Origin: Jacaranda mimosifolia
Lineage: Eukaryota > Streptophyta > Magnoliopsida > Lamiales > Bignoniaceae
NCBI GenBank assembly: GCA_018894105.1
Contig: CM032121.1
Span: forward strand, 2,543,507 to 2,607,506
Length of the DNA: 64,000 bases
Reading direction: 5' to 3'
Shown here: positions 34,606 to 46,700 of the stretch, piece by piece
How the letters are laid out: every line of letters starts with the position of its first letter
How positions within the stretch are numbered: position 1 is the first letter of the stretch
Notes under the pieces: generated by a model
Seen by the model: only the letters and a program-made list of their open reading frames with translations
The model's database searches: none
What the model was told of the DNA's origin: nothing
Translations under genes and position numbers: made by a program

Positions 34606-36899
34606 ACTACTCAATGATAAGCTTATTTTTGGATTTGGTTCAATTAGACTTGACTAGGTTGATGAAAGTGCCTGTAAATTAAGTTATTTTAACAACATAT
34701 TATAACTTGTTAAATAAAATTATACTATAAATTCTCCCAATTACTCATTTTACATGTACACTTAAATTTAATGCAAGTTAGTCTCCCTTAGAACTTATTG
34801 ACTTGTATACTAATATGAACATTGGGATACTTGAAAAAATTCTTAATGACCCTAATTTGTCTTTGTAATTTCATGATTTTTCTTTTGATAATTTGTAATT
34901 TCATGATCTTGATATATGTTTTGAATTGATTTGATCCATTAAAAATTAATCTAACTCAACTTAAATTATTTCGAGATAATGAGTTTGGGGTTTCGACAAA
35001 TTAAATCACCTTTGATGATTAAAAGAGTGTTTGACTACACTTATTTAAAAGGTCTTATAAAATAAAATATTTTTAGAGCTTATAAGATATTAAATTCTTT
35101 TATAAAAAATAAATCTTAAAGTGTTTGGATAAAATAAGACTTTGAAGTATATAAGATATTAGTAATACTAATTTTGTAATTAATATCGTTAAATTAATAG
35201 AGCTTGTTAAAATCTTAAAAATAAGTTAGGAACTCTTTACTTTTTAAAAAAGAACTTATAAATTCATAACATCTTATTTTAGAAGCTTATAAGCTCTTTT
35301 TAAAAAAAAATTACGCAATACTTTTTGACATTTTATAAGCTCTTAAATATTTTATAAGATATTTTGAGAACTTATAAACTCATCCAAATATCCTCTAACA
35401 TCTAAATCTTTTCTCTAATCCAAACAAGATGGTAGCAAGCTTAGAAATAAATTATGTATGAAATTGCATCATTCTTGGCTATTTCCACACCTAAACCCTG
35501 ACTTAGTTGGTCTTCTTGTAAGATGACAAATGGAGGGTAGAATGTTCCTTTTTCTTTTATCCACATCATTTCTGACAATATAATTTCTTACGTATGCTAT
35601 GTTTGATTTAAGAATTTTAATGAGAAAAGAATAATGTTAAAGAAAAAAATATAAAATAAAAAAAATTGCAAATTTCAAATTTATTTTGTTATTAAAGAAA
35701 AAATTGAAAGAAGATGCGTTATGAATGTTTTTAGATAAAGAGGAGGGCGTTTAAGTAGGATTTTTCTTCTCTTTTTTTTCCCCATCATTTTGTGCGGAAA
35801 ATTTCCTCCGACAACGTTAGCATTGAATGATAAACATGGAAAATAAATGGCCTCATCTACCCTGGTGCAGAGAATAGTACACTGTACACCTACCAATACC
35901 ACAATGATTGATGGGTAAGTGGTAATTTCACCTAAAATTGAGGTACATATCAATAACGTATTTATGGATGTCAGACAAAAAAAAAAAAAAAAAAAAAAAA
36001 CCTATCACGTGAGTTTTTTCACCAAGAAATGCTCTTGTCCTTTGTAACTTAATTGATGGCGCACGGACATGAATTTAGGTTTTCTTTTTAAAATCAATCA
36101 AATGGTAGAATTTTGTTTTTGGATTGTGCCCATGTAGAATTAGCGCTTGATAAAAAAATTGATTGTATAGATATTTTTTATCAATTTTTTTATTGTAAGA
36201 ATTAATTTTTATATTAATTTAATTCTTATTAGACTTGAGCTCATTTAAATTGTGAAGCTCATTTTGAATGAATTTTCTTTTATTTAATTAATTTGACTTT
36301 TTTTATTTTTTATTTTTATGTTTAGACCTTAAGGTCTTAACTTATTATATTAATAATGAATCACAAAATAAGACACAATATAACAATATCTTCTATTAAA
36401 GAAAAACGAAAATAAGAATCTCGCATTAACCGACATACTATAGTTTTCTTTTCTTTTTTTTAATTACAAAAAGTAGTTTACCTCTACATTTAAAAATTTT
36501 GTATGTGTCACTAATGTGAAAAAAATTAAATAATAAGAATTATGTTACATAGGTAATAAAATTTATAGGATGTTGATTTGACATAATTTCTATATTTTGT
36601 ATAAAATTGTAGTTCATATATACATAGTATATATTTATGAAATAAAATATAAATAAAAATAAAAAAAATATAACAAGACAATACGAAACAGAACAAAAAT
36701 GGACACCCAACCAATTAAAAAAATACTGAATTTTGAGAACCCAAATATAATTATTTTGAAATTATTGAACAAAAGAATATCCCAAATGCAAACAAACTTT
36801 TTTAAAAGAAAATTCACCATTTGTTCTGCTAAGAAAATGGAAAAAAAGAAAAAGAAAAGGAAAATAGCCAAATCAGTTGTAATCACGTGGGCCACTAGA
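34606..36899. other. Distal upstream region of PLAT copy C
   Basis: No gene. Aligns closely with 59846-62170 of unit E. Contains the cttataag MITE (35024-35395), a half-deleted palindromic MITE (35600-35815), a 24-base A-run (35977-36000), a distal G-box (36006-36011) and the CACGTGGGCCAC motif (36884-36895) directly against the MULE. Confidence 0.65.
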
Positions 36900-37881
36900 G
36901 GCTTTTTTATAAAAAAAATAGTTAAAAAAAAATTACAGAAATACGGTACTATTCACAACTTTTACATTTTTATAGTAAGTTGCAGTCACAGACTGCAATT
37001 TTCAACAGTAATGAACAGTTACTGTTTTTTTTTTTTAATAAAATTAGTAAAATAAATAAATAAATAAAATGATTGTTTGGTGTATACTTGTGTATTATTT
37101 CGCTTGATTGAGGTAAGTTTTTTAATTATGCTAAAATTTAATTATGTTTTAGTTATGTTCATTATGTTTTGGTTAATTATCTCCATTAATTAAAGTTTGA
37201 TTTATGTTTTAGTTATATGAAATATGTATTATATAATTTGTCTCAATTAGTTACATTTTATTTATTTTTTAGTTGAAATTTGATTTATGTTTTAGTTTTA
37301 TGAATTATATTTTATATAATTTGTCTCAATTAGTTAAAACTTAATCATGTTTTAGTTGAAATTTGATTTACGTGTTGGTTAAACTCAAATAATAATTTAT
37401 TATTTTTGGTATAATAATTTGATTTAACAGAAATAATGATTTATGTATTAGTTGAAATTTGGATTACATTTTATGTTAGTTTTATATGTTGTTATATTTG
37501 TTAGAGTTATGTTTTTATTTGAATTACAAATTTTGTTAGAATTATTATTGAGTTAAATTTTGTGGTACTACATATTGAATTGTATTAAAATTTAAATTTT
37601 CATTCAGTTTGTGAAATTATGATTTATTAATAAATATGTGTCAATCCTAGTAACATGTGCCTAACGATGCAAGCTATCTTGACTTTGTGGAAATCTTTTG
37701 TCAGTGTTAATTTTAGTGGAGCATTAATATACCAATAAATATCTTAACTTGGTGGAAAAAATTAGTTTTAATTAATTATTCCAATCCTCAATTTGTTTGT
37801 CATTCACATTAATATACCAATAAATATTTTGGATGTACCTAATCATATTTTTTTATTTATTTTTTCAGCAAATATTTTAGG

Positions 37882-38082
37882 ATGGATATAAGAGATATAT
37901 ATGGTCTACATGATCCCAGTGTCTTATACATGCAAGATGTCCATCGATCAGAGAGTGTATTAGCTGGAGATATAGATGATACTTTACTTGTTAGACGAGG
38001 AGATAGAAGATTTTGGAGAATTATAGGACACCAAGCTCTACACCCTCGTGTATTATCTTTATTAAATGAGATGGGATTCTGA
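37882..38082 (+). pseudogene. Truncated PMD gene start in the left terminal repeat
   Basis: Encodes MDIRDIYGLHDPSVLYMQ… to LNEMGF then TGA, 66 residues, matching the first 66 residues of the PMD gene in the right repeat except Val/Gly, Asp/Asn and Gly/Arg differences. The match ends exactly where the terminal repeat ends (38080), so the short ORF is a by-product of repeat structure. In front lies a long AT-rich stretch with a splice-donor-like gattgag|gtaagt (about 37110) and acceptor-like ttttttcag (37870), consistent with a 5'UTR intron. Confidence 0.75.
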
Positions 38083-38680
38083 TTGGTGTTGATAATACTG
38101 TTGGAGTGGGGTCTTACATGGAGCTTTTGATACAACCCGAATGTCAATTTGCCTCTTACCAAGATTTTGGATGAGATCAACAATACCCAACTCAAACAGA
38201 AATAAATGTTCCTGTGGTCACGCAAGGGTTTGCAAATGTTGGGATTCATGATTTTGGTGAAGGCCCTTCTACCTCTCATCAAGTTTTTGAAGGATAGCAA
38301 GATAACCCAACGCATTTCGTTCATGATGGTGAACCAGAGCCACGAGTAGATAGTTTTCGTGCTGAAGAGTTGAGGGATTCAGAACCAGATGAAAATGATA
38401 GTGATGATTTTAGTGATAATGACAATGATGAGGTAGATATTGATACAATGGAAGAGCTATTGCCTTCACACGGCGAGGGAACATCTTCTCAACAACTACC
38501 ACATGAGACGAGAAGACATACATCCACATGAGACCGTACCAATCGAATTCAAAATGAAATGGATTGGCCTCAAGCAAGAGCAAGACAACGAGCACGTCGC
38601 ATTGATGAAATTCAAAATGCACAACAAGGCCCTGAAAGACTCAATTCCTAGCTTTTTTGTAGTTAGTAAGTTGTAAGCAA
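38083..38680 (+). pseudogene. Degenerate acidic ORF, possibly the N-terminal part of a MULE transposase
   Basis: Conceptual translation downstream of the left repeat gives stop-interrupted but readable protein: PTSTSHQVFEG-like text, then a strongly acidic run (ELRDSEPDENDSDDFSDNDN) and SHGEGTSSQQLP. MULE transposase ORFs often have such an acidic linker before the DNA-binding domain, and this is the usual position of mudrA, so I infer a decayed mudrA 5' end. The catalytic and zinc-finger parts are absent. It could instead be an unrelated captured gene. Confidence 0.35.
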
Positions 38681-38910
38681 AATATATGAACCAATTTTTG
38701 TATGATGTCTTTGTAATTTATGTATCTCTTCTTTATTACTTATTATTGTGCGCGTCTATTGTAATTTTTTTTGTATTCTTTGTTACTTGTTATGTGGAAC
38801 CAATATTTACAGTCGTTATCCTGATCCTGATTCAAAGCATCGAAATACAATTTTACAATTTGTATTTTATAAACCAATAATATTGATACACAATATTCTA
38901 AAAGGTAGTC

Positions 38911-40919
38911 CTAATAATGTCCTCCAGTGCCACAAGCTCGGCATTGCCGATGCCTTCGTGGTCGTCGTGGCCTTTCATTATGTGTAGCATCATGTGACTG
39001 ATGATGGCTTGGACCAGCCTCATGGTGATCACGATGATTTGTACTATCTAGAAAAGGTAATGGCGAGATATGAAATGAGTGGCGTGCTGGTGATGAATAA
39101 TCATACTCCATTGATCCCCATCCTAAACCAATATCAGTAGCTACTAGTTCGGATACTGACTGTCTGCTTGCTGACATATATGGTGGTATAGGTGTTAATT
39201 CCGGATCTCCTGGTGGTTGACATTCGTAGCCGTCGGCAAACAAGTTATGCAGCCTATTAACAGGACCTCCCACATCACTAACACCACCTGACCTAAAAGA
39301 ATGAGCATCATCATCAGTCGTGTTGTTGGATCAAATGCTGCGTCTCTTCCTTCTCGTATGTGTACTACCACTGACTTCTTGTTGTTGAGGGACTTGGCTG
39401 GGAAAGCATTGTCTACATGCCAACTGATGAACGTTATCAGTAATTAATCGATGATCATTCCTCATCTGAATAAAGTCCATAACCTCAGCATCATCGGCAA
39501 CAAAATCACAACTGATAATCAAATTGTGCATTTGATCTGAGGTAGAAAAAATATAAATGTATCATAATGTTAAATATCATTTAAATAAATGAAGGATGTA
39601 TTGCATGATTACTATACATACCACATGTTGCCAAGCGCGTGGATCCTCTGGATGGTACCCCGTTCGTGTGTTCTCGTATGATGGACCTATTATTCGACGT
39701 GTAATTCGATCATACCATAACATGTATCCATTTTCCATAGTGATTGATCCAACAATAGGAGGCCCATGCACAATAAGCTGCTCTATGTTACCCCATTGAC
39801 CAACATAATCCATGTGATAAATGGACCAATCTTGTCCAGGATGACCTCTACGTGATACGTCATGTAATATTGAACCTCTCTCAGCCGATGGTGGAGGAAT
39901 ATGTTGTCGCATCCCAAAAAAGTTGCATGAAAATGTTAATAAACTATAACATATATTATCTTACCGAGCACCATATGGAGGAATTGGCAGTCCATCAACT
40001 ACTTCTGGAGCTTCATTGTCATCGACACGAGAACTTAATCTTATAGGTGTCAATGTTGTAATGCGTGACCATGCCCAAATCTATAATTAATAATTTTTTA
40101 GGCGTCGTACCTAATCGCTAGAATTAACATAAATGCAAAATAATACTACTTCACCTGTAACAACTGCATCGCTCCACCAATATTTGATCTTCCTCTACGT
40201 GATGCAGTGCAAAGCTCACGATACATGAATGACAAAACTGTGCTACTCCAACTAAAGTTACGGACTTCATAGATTTGCTCCATATGTTGTAAGTAAACCA
40301 ATGATATTGCAGAACCTGATGAGCTTGGGCACATAAGACCTCCAAGAAGTATCAACGCACAAACACGTGCGTATTGTTGGACCTCCAAAACTGTGCTATG
40401 ATCCGTATTTCTATTATTATGTACATGGTCTGTAAGAGCAGTAAGATGAAGCTGTGACCCCCTAAGGTCTCACTCTTTCGGAATAAATCCGAGATAACGA
40501 TGACAATAATCTTGCCACTGCGTGAGGTTGCGAACATAGTTTATACCGGTAACAGCAATACTGTCTATCGGTAATGCCCAAATAATTGCTATGTCTTGCA
40601 ACGTAACTGTAGCCTTTCCCACACGTAAATGAAATGTGTGAGTCTCTAAGCGCCACCTCTCGACTAGAGCCGTAATCACATGAACATCAGTTTCAATATT
40701 TCTACAACTGTAGACACCATAGAATCCCATCTCATTTAATAAAGATAATACACGAGGGTGTAGAGCTTGGTGTCCTATAATTCTCCAAAATCTTCTATCT
40801 CTTCGTCTAACAAGTAAAGTATCATTTATATCTCCAGCTAATACACTCTCTGATCGATGGCCATCTTGCATGTATAAGACACTGGGATCATGTAGACCAT
40901 ATATATCTCTTATATCCAT
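38911..40919 (-). pseudogene. Plant mobile domain (PMD) protein gene carried by the MULE, two nonsense codons
   Basis: Starts inside the right terminal repeat at 40919. Exon 1 (40919 to about 40146) encodes MDIRDIYGLHDPSVLYMQDG, RRFWRIIGHQALHPRVLSLL, VITALVERWRLETHTFHL, TVTLQDIAIIWALPIDS and, past an in-frame TGA at 40470-40472, EVQQYARVCALILLGGLMCP, ISLVYLQHM and SWSSTVLSFMYRELCTAS. These are hallmarks of the PMD / aminotransferase-like plant mobile domain (PF10536), found in MAIN/MAIL proteins and many transposons. Further exons follow at about 40078-39966 (IWAWSRITTL…PIPPYGAR, donor gtaag), 39912-39624 (WSIYHMDYVGQWGN, MLWYDRITRRIIG) and 39540-38911 (histidine-rich tail ending CRACGTGGHY), with a second TGA after KRRSI. 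Splice signals are mostly visible; the acceptor of the 39912 exon is unclear. Probably nuclear when functional; here a recent pseudogene unless exons are skipped. Confidence 0.75.
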
Positions 40920-42061
40920 CCTAAAATATTTGCTGAAAAAATAAATAAAAAAATATGATTAGGTACATCCAAAATATTTATTGGTATATTAATGTGAATG
41001 ACAAACAAATTGAGGATTGGAATAATTAACTAAAACTAATTTTTTCCACCAAGTTAAGATATTTATTGGTATATTAATGCTCCACTAAAATTAACACTGA
41101 CAAAAGATTTCCACCAAGTCAAGATAGCCTGCATCATTAGGCACATGTTACTAGGATGGACACATATTTATTAATAAATCATAATTTCACAAATTGAATG
41201 AAAATTTAAATTTTAATATAATTCAATATGTAGTACCACAAAATTTAACTCAATAATAATTCTAACAAAATTTGTAATTCAAATAAAAACATAACTCTAA
41301 CAAATATAACAACATATAAAACTAACATAAAATGTAATCCAAATTTCAACTAATACATAAATCATTTTTTCTGTTAAATCAAATTATTATACCAAAAATA
41401 ATAAATTATTATTTGAGTTTAACCAACACGTAAATCAAATTTCAACTAAAACATGATTAAGTTTTAACTAATTGAGACAAATTATATAAAATATAATTCA
41501 TAAAACTAAAACATAAATCAAATTTTAACTAAAAAATAAATAAATTTTAACTGATTGAGACAAATTATATAAGACATATTTCATATAACTAAAACATAAA
41601 TCAAACTTTAATTAATGGAGATAATTAACCAAAACATAATGAACATAACTAAAACATAATTAAATTTTAGCATAATTAAAAAACTTACCTCAATCAAGCG
41701 AAATAATACACAAGTATACACCAAACAATCATTTTATTTATTTATTTATTTTACTAATTTTATTAAAAAATATATATATAGTAACTATTCATTACTGTTG
41801 AAAGTTGCAGTCTGTGCTGCAACTTACTATAAAAATGTAAAAGTTGTGAATAGTACCGTATTTTTGTAATTTTTTTTTTTTACTATTTTTTTATAAAAAA
41901 GCCGCCACTAGATTACTAATTTACTACTGACTCTAATTTATCAGGTAAAAAAAAGAAAAAGAAAAAAATAAATAAACCAATCAAGAGTCAACATGGGCTC
42001 CAGTCAGGACGTCCAATCCTCCATCAATACAATTTCTAACAAATATCTTTATACTTTATTT

Positions 42062-42237
42062 GGTATGTTTTACTACTTCTATTCCACTTCATATTTCATC
42101 ATTTACTTAACTTGATATAAAGTCTATTTGATTCTGATTCAATTATTTTTATAAAAAAAATATTTAATATACGTGTCATATAATTACAAAATGGAATAGG
42201 AGATAGAATATAAATTGGAATAGAGGATCTAAACCGA
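42062..42237. mobile_element. Short palindromic MITE in the promoters of C and E
   Basis: A segment of about 170 bp from ctattccacttcatatttca to aatataaattggaatagagg has inverted ends and separates the conserved ttatactttatttggta and cattttccacc blocks that are adjacent in B and D. The same insertion is in E (62327-63363, enlarged there by a hAT element and a TA run). It supports common descent of C and E. Confidence 0.6.
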
Positions 42238-42370
42238 CATTTTCCACCAATTTTTTCGCTTTATTTATTTATTTTCCTCACATGTAAGGCATTATAAATT
42301 GTTGAGCTAGAAGTCCAGCTCATTTTGAATTACAAGAAAGCAGATCAAGAAAAAAGTTGTATGCAATCCA

Positions 42371-43056
42371 ATGGCAGTCAACTGCCTCTTTTTCCATCTC
42401 CTCATCCATGCTTCCATCTTCGCCGTCTGCAAATCTGTAAGTATCTCTTTCTTCAATCACATCTCTCATAACTATTATATTCAAATTTCATACACAATTA
42501 ATCACGATACCCGTTTAAGTTTTGTGCATATTTATGATGTTTTTGTGCTCAAAATGTGGGGAAAATGCAAGATGATGTGGTGAAACTGCAGGATGATGCG
42601 AATTGTGTTTACACAGTATATGTGAAGACGGGATCAATCATAGGGGCAGGGACGGACTCTAACATCACCTTAAGTCTGTACGGTGCAGATGGTCATGGAA
42701 TTAGGATCAACAATCTGGTGTCATGGGGTGGGATTATGGGCAAGGATCACGACTACTTCGAGTTTGGAAACCTTGATATCTTCAGCGGACGAGGCCCGTG
42801 TTTGACCAAGTTTGTTTGTAAGATGAACCTCACATCTAGCGGAACGGGTTTGCTTCCTGGATGGTACTGTGACTACGTCGAAGTGACCACCACTGGGCTC
42901 GACAAGAATTATGCTAAGATACATTTCAAGGTAGATCAATGGCTGGCCCCCGATGTGCCGCCGTTTCAGCTAACTGTCATCAAGAACTCCTGTCTGTCCG
43001 ATGGCAAGAAGCCTATGATGGATAGTTCGGATTTGTCTCTAGTTTCTGTGATATAG
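42371..43056 (+). CDS. PLAT/LH2 domain stress protein, copy C
   Basis: Exons 42371-42436 and 42592-43056, intron 155 bp, 176 residues. Signal peptide MAVNCLFFHLLIHASIFAVC then the PLAT domain (CVYTVYVKTGSIIGAG, GGIMGKDHDYFEFGN, LDIFSGRGPC, CKMNLTSSGTG, VDQWLA). The exon 2 start is chosen at ctgcag|gatgatgcg because the acceptor position used in A, B and D has mutated from cag to caa, and any use of the nearby caag gives an immediate stop. The fifth mature cysteine is Tyr (KNYAKIHF versus KKCSQIHF in B), Tyr 155 is Ser and Arg 80 is Phe, so one conserved disulfide may be missing. The MULE at 36900-41903 separates it from its distal promoter. AATAAA at 43253-43258. Open and plausible, but possibly under relaxed selection. 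Confidence 0.82.
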
Positions 43057-43212
43057 TAGATCTTTAGGCTCTACTTGGATCGAAGATTCGGCCCGTATGT
43101 TTGCGGGCTTTCAACTCTATTTGAACCTTCTACAACTTAAGTGTGATTCCCTATAGTGTGAACTGTAGATTAAGATGACCAAATAAATGGGGAAGTATTG
43201 TAATGTACTGTA

Positions 43213-43237
43213 ATGCCCTTTTTGTTAAAAAGGGCAT
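43213..43237 (+). other. 3'UTR hairpin, copy C
   Basis: Same 25-bp hairpin as A and B, followed 15 bp later by AATAAA. Confidence 0.8.
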
Positions 43238-43258
43238 CATCATGTTTTAATGAATAAA

Positions 43259-46200
43259 ATGAACTTATCTTATTTCCTCTATTTCTTTTTTCTTGGAGTA
43301 TCTTCCTTTCCTTTTCTTTTTTTTTTCTTTCTTTTTTTGGCTTTATTGAATTCAAAAGTCATTTGTTTGTTAGTACGAAGATTGAGTTAATGGCTCCTCC
43401 ATTGAATTTTACCTTCAATGCTTGTATAATGTTGTGCTTTAAGGCCATGGCAATAGTAGTGCAAATTTGAATGTGAGGAGCTTAAAATAAGATTAAAAAA
43501 ATTGTTATGCTATTTAATATTAAAAATTGGACTATTATCTTGCCATACAATTTCTCTTAATTTCATTTGAGTATTTGATATATAATATTAAGCTTAAAAA
43601 TTATATATTTTCCCTACAAAAACTAATATTTGAAGCTTGGGGATGTGTGAATAATTAAGGATTATTTTTGGTAATACTTTGAGGGCTTACTTGTAATATA
43701 TCCAAAAGATTCAAGGCAAAGAAGATATTTTAAAGAGGATATAATAAAATTAAGGGGTGCGGTTACACAATCACATCCCAATTCCCAACATTTGAGATTG
43801 CAATATGTCCTAATTAACGTTATAGTGGCGGGCTTAGGAAAAATTTAGGACCAGACCGTACTCCTAGTGGTGAATATAAAAAAGGTTATTATCTCACATT
43901 AAAGACCCTGTCTCATACTATTGCCAAGCACCAAACACCTCCCATAGAGATTGAAGAATACTTGTCTATATATGTTAAATTGATGTCATGTCACAACCCT
44001 ATGTTGTACCAACAAGATGTATTTTTACCTTTAACAAGGAAATCGCCAGTTTCACATTAGAGTGTAAGAATAGTATTATGTTGGGTAGACTTTACTTTTT
44101 AATAATTGTGGTGTAATTTTTACATATGTACAATATTACACGCGTTTCAAGTCGAACTATAAAAATGATGCCATGTCGATAGTAAAACTTACATTGTACT
44201 AACACGGTATAGTTTTTACATCATCTATGAAATTGTACCTGTTTCACATTTAATTGTGAAAATCAACATGTCATGACCACAATGAAATTAAAATTGTACT
44301 AACATGATATAATTTTTACCCTCAGTATGAAACTACACGTTACACATAACATCAATAGTAAGTTTTACAATATTGCTAATATGTCATATATTTACTTTCA
44401 GTATGAAACTACATGCATTTCTTATTAGATTGTTAGAATGATCTCACGTCTTTAATCAAATTTGCATTTTATTAATATGATATATTTTTACATTTAGTAT
44501 AAAACTACGTACATGTGTTTTATATTAAATTGTGGAAATAATATCATATTTGTAATGAAACTTACATTATACCAATACGGTATAATGTTTACAGCTCATT
44601 CAAAATGTCACCATCCATTATTATTATTATTATTAGACAAGCAACTATTCTATGTTTTTTGTACATTCATATCTCCAATTTAATGTAATTTCCTAAAGTC
44701 CATAGTTATAGCCGGCTTTTGTCGGTAGCCTGCTGCTTTTTTACAAAGAAATGAAGAGTAAATAGAGGGTTAGCTTACTTCATTTTTGACTTTCTTGCCC
44801 TCCACAAGATGCAGGTCTGGTGAGTACGCAAGAAAATGGGTTCTTAATAGATTTGATTCATCATAGATTTGCTTGCCTCGACCTCAAGTTCATTAATTCA
44901 AGTCATAATCAATATGAAAATTACTATAAATATTTTTATATTTACCAACTTTTGGCAAAATTAAATGATATATATTTAGATTGAATTCAAATCTATCCTA
45001 CACTTGTAATTGGAGGATGAAGTCTAAATGTAGGATTTTCTTTCTCATCCTCCTGTCGATGTGTGTGTGTGTGTGTGTTTTCTAAGGACAAAATCCCCTA
45101 TTAAATATGTGACCATGGGGAAATTCCTCAAAATAATTGGACTTTTATATCTAATTACATATCTAGTCTTAATTAGTTGGTGTTGTTTATGAAAATCGCT
45201 GCTATGTGCCTCTTATGCATCTTGGTTGAAAGATTATTATGATACGTGATCTTGTCCCACATCAAGGAATCAAGAGGAATGAGATTTCAATATAGAAACC
45301 TTTCTCTCACCTCCCTTCAAGGCACATGTTCAAAATGAAAAATATCCCTTCAAATACATGATAGTGAGATAATATTAGCAAACAACTGAATTTCTATAGT
45401 TAGTGATGGGTCTGATTGTTTTTTAAATTATAGAATATTAAATTTAATTTCTGGCCACTATAAAAAACAAATGAATGTGCAAGAACCTTAGGGTAGAAAA
45501 TTCATTTACCATTTCACTATAATCTTCTATTTTATTTTTGAAACTCGTTTTTCCTTGATTCGTTATTTCTTCCTTTCAATCTTGTCAAAATTAGTTCTTG
45601 AGATTTTATCAACCACATTATTTTTAAATTACTTATGCTAATTATATTAGTAGAGCTTGATAATGGGCCGAGCAGGGTGGGCAAGGCCCAATGATATATT
45701 TGCATTGGCATGGTGGGCCAAGGCCCAACAAGTGTAGATATTTAAGGGTCGCTGATGAGCTTATCCTATCCGTATTAATAAGCATGGCAGAAGACTTTAA
45801 GGCCCAGAAGAAGGAAATGAAAAATTGACATTTTATTTCTAAATTCGACATTCAATTTTTAGGGGACAATATAAGCCTATAACTAATTAACTCAACTCTT
45901 TCAATTAGCTGCCCATTTTATTTGAGGTTAATTTTTTAGCCCGATATTTTAGATTTTACTATTTTATAAAATTTAACATATGTTATATATATTATATAGA
46001 CTGGGTGATATTTTAGTTGAATCAAGTGCAATTATGATTGTTGAATTAAAAGAAGATGGGTGGGTCAAGTGGGCAACCGTAAACTCTAAAACCACCCGCC
46101 CCTCTTTGACAAGATGATGAAAAGTGGATCGAGTGCCCTAGTCAAATGCACTCTAAGCCCATCCATGAACTTGGGCAAGGACATATTCTTATGCCTCCAA

Positions 46201-46700
46201 ATTTATGCTTTAGATCCAATTTCCAGCACTCAAGTCTAGCTTGGACTATAAAAACTCACTTGGGAATGTACAAGAGATCAATAATTATTTATTTTAACAA
46301 TTTTACTTCATTTTAATTCTTTTTTTGTAATTTATCCTATGAAATTATAAAAAATTCATACGTAAAAAAAAAAAATTAAATGAATATGTTATTCACATTA
46401 CAAGTTAAAAATTTTAGCACAATGCACATAAACCAATTTTAAAGTTATACTAAAAGTGGCAATTTTAAGTTTAATAAAATAAGGAAGCCAAGGTTTATAC
46501 TGCTTCTATTCAAAATTAACTTTACAAGTTGAGTAGTTTGTGGCTTAATAGTCTGAGTCTCTCATATAATATGGGAAGTTAGGAGTTCAAATCCCAACAG
46601 ACTCTTAATGTGTATGTGCTTAAATTAATAAAAAAAAAAAAATCAACTTTCCAAATTGGCTGAAATTTACAACTTGAAAGTACCAATGACATCAGTTTCA
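43259..46700. other. 3' flank of unit C
   Basis: No gene. Aligns with the other 3' flanks: diverged 100-bp repeat at 43990-44600, a GT run at 45060-45079, USE-like motif near 45254, and gggcc-rich block at about 45655-45830. Confidence 0.6.

Larger units (their letters stand above)
36900..41903. mobile_element. Mutator-like element (MULE) with about 1.18-kb terminal inverted repeats
   Basis: Left end ggcttttttataaaaaaaat; the right end reads the same on the minus strand. A perfect 9-bp target duplication gccactaga flanks it (36891-36899, 41904-41912), and the uninterrupted gccactaga is seen in units B (27650), D and E (62171-62179). The terminal repeats run 36900-38080 and 40721-41903 and are nearly identical: three differences in the 201 bp of coding sequence at their inner ends. 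A 9-bp duplication plus long terminal repeats is the MULE signature. The right repeat leads into a PMD-domain pseudogene, the left into a degenerate acidic ORF. I find no intact MURA transposase domain, so it is non-autonomous now. Confidence 0.9.
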
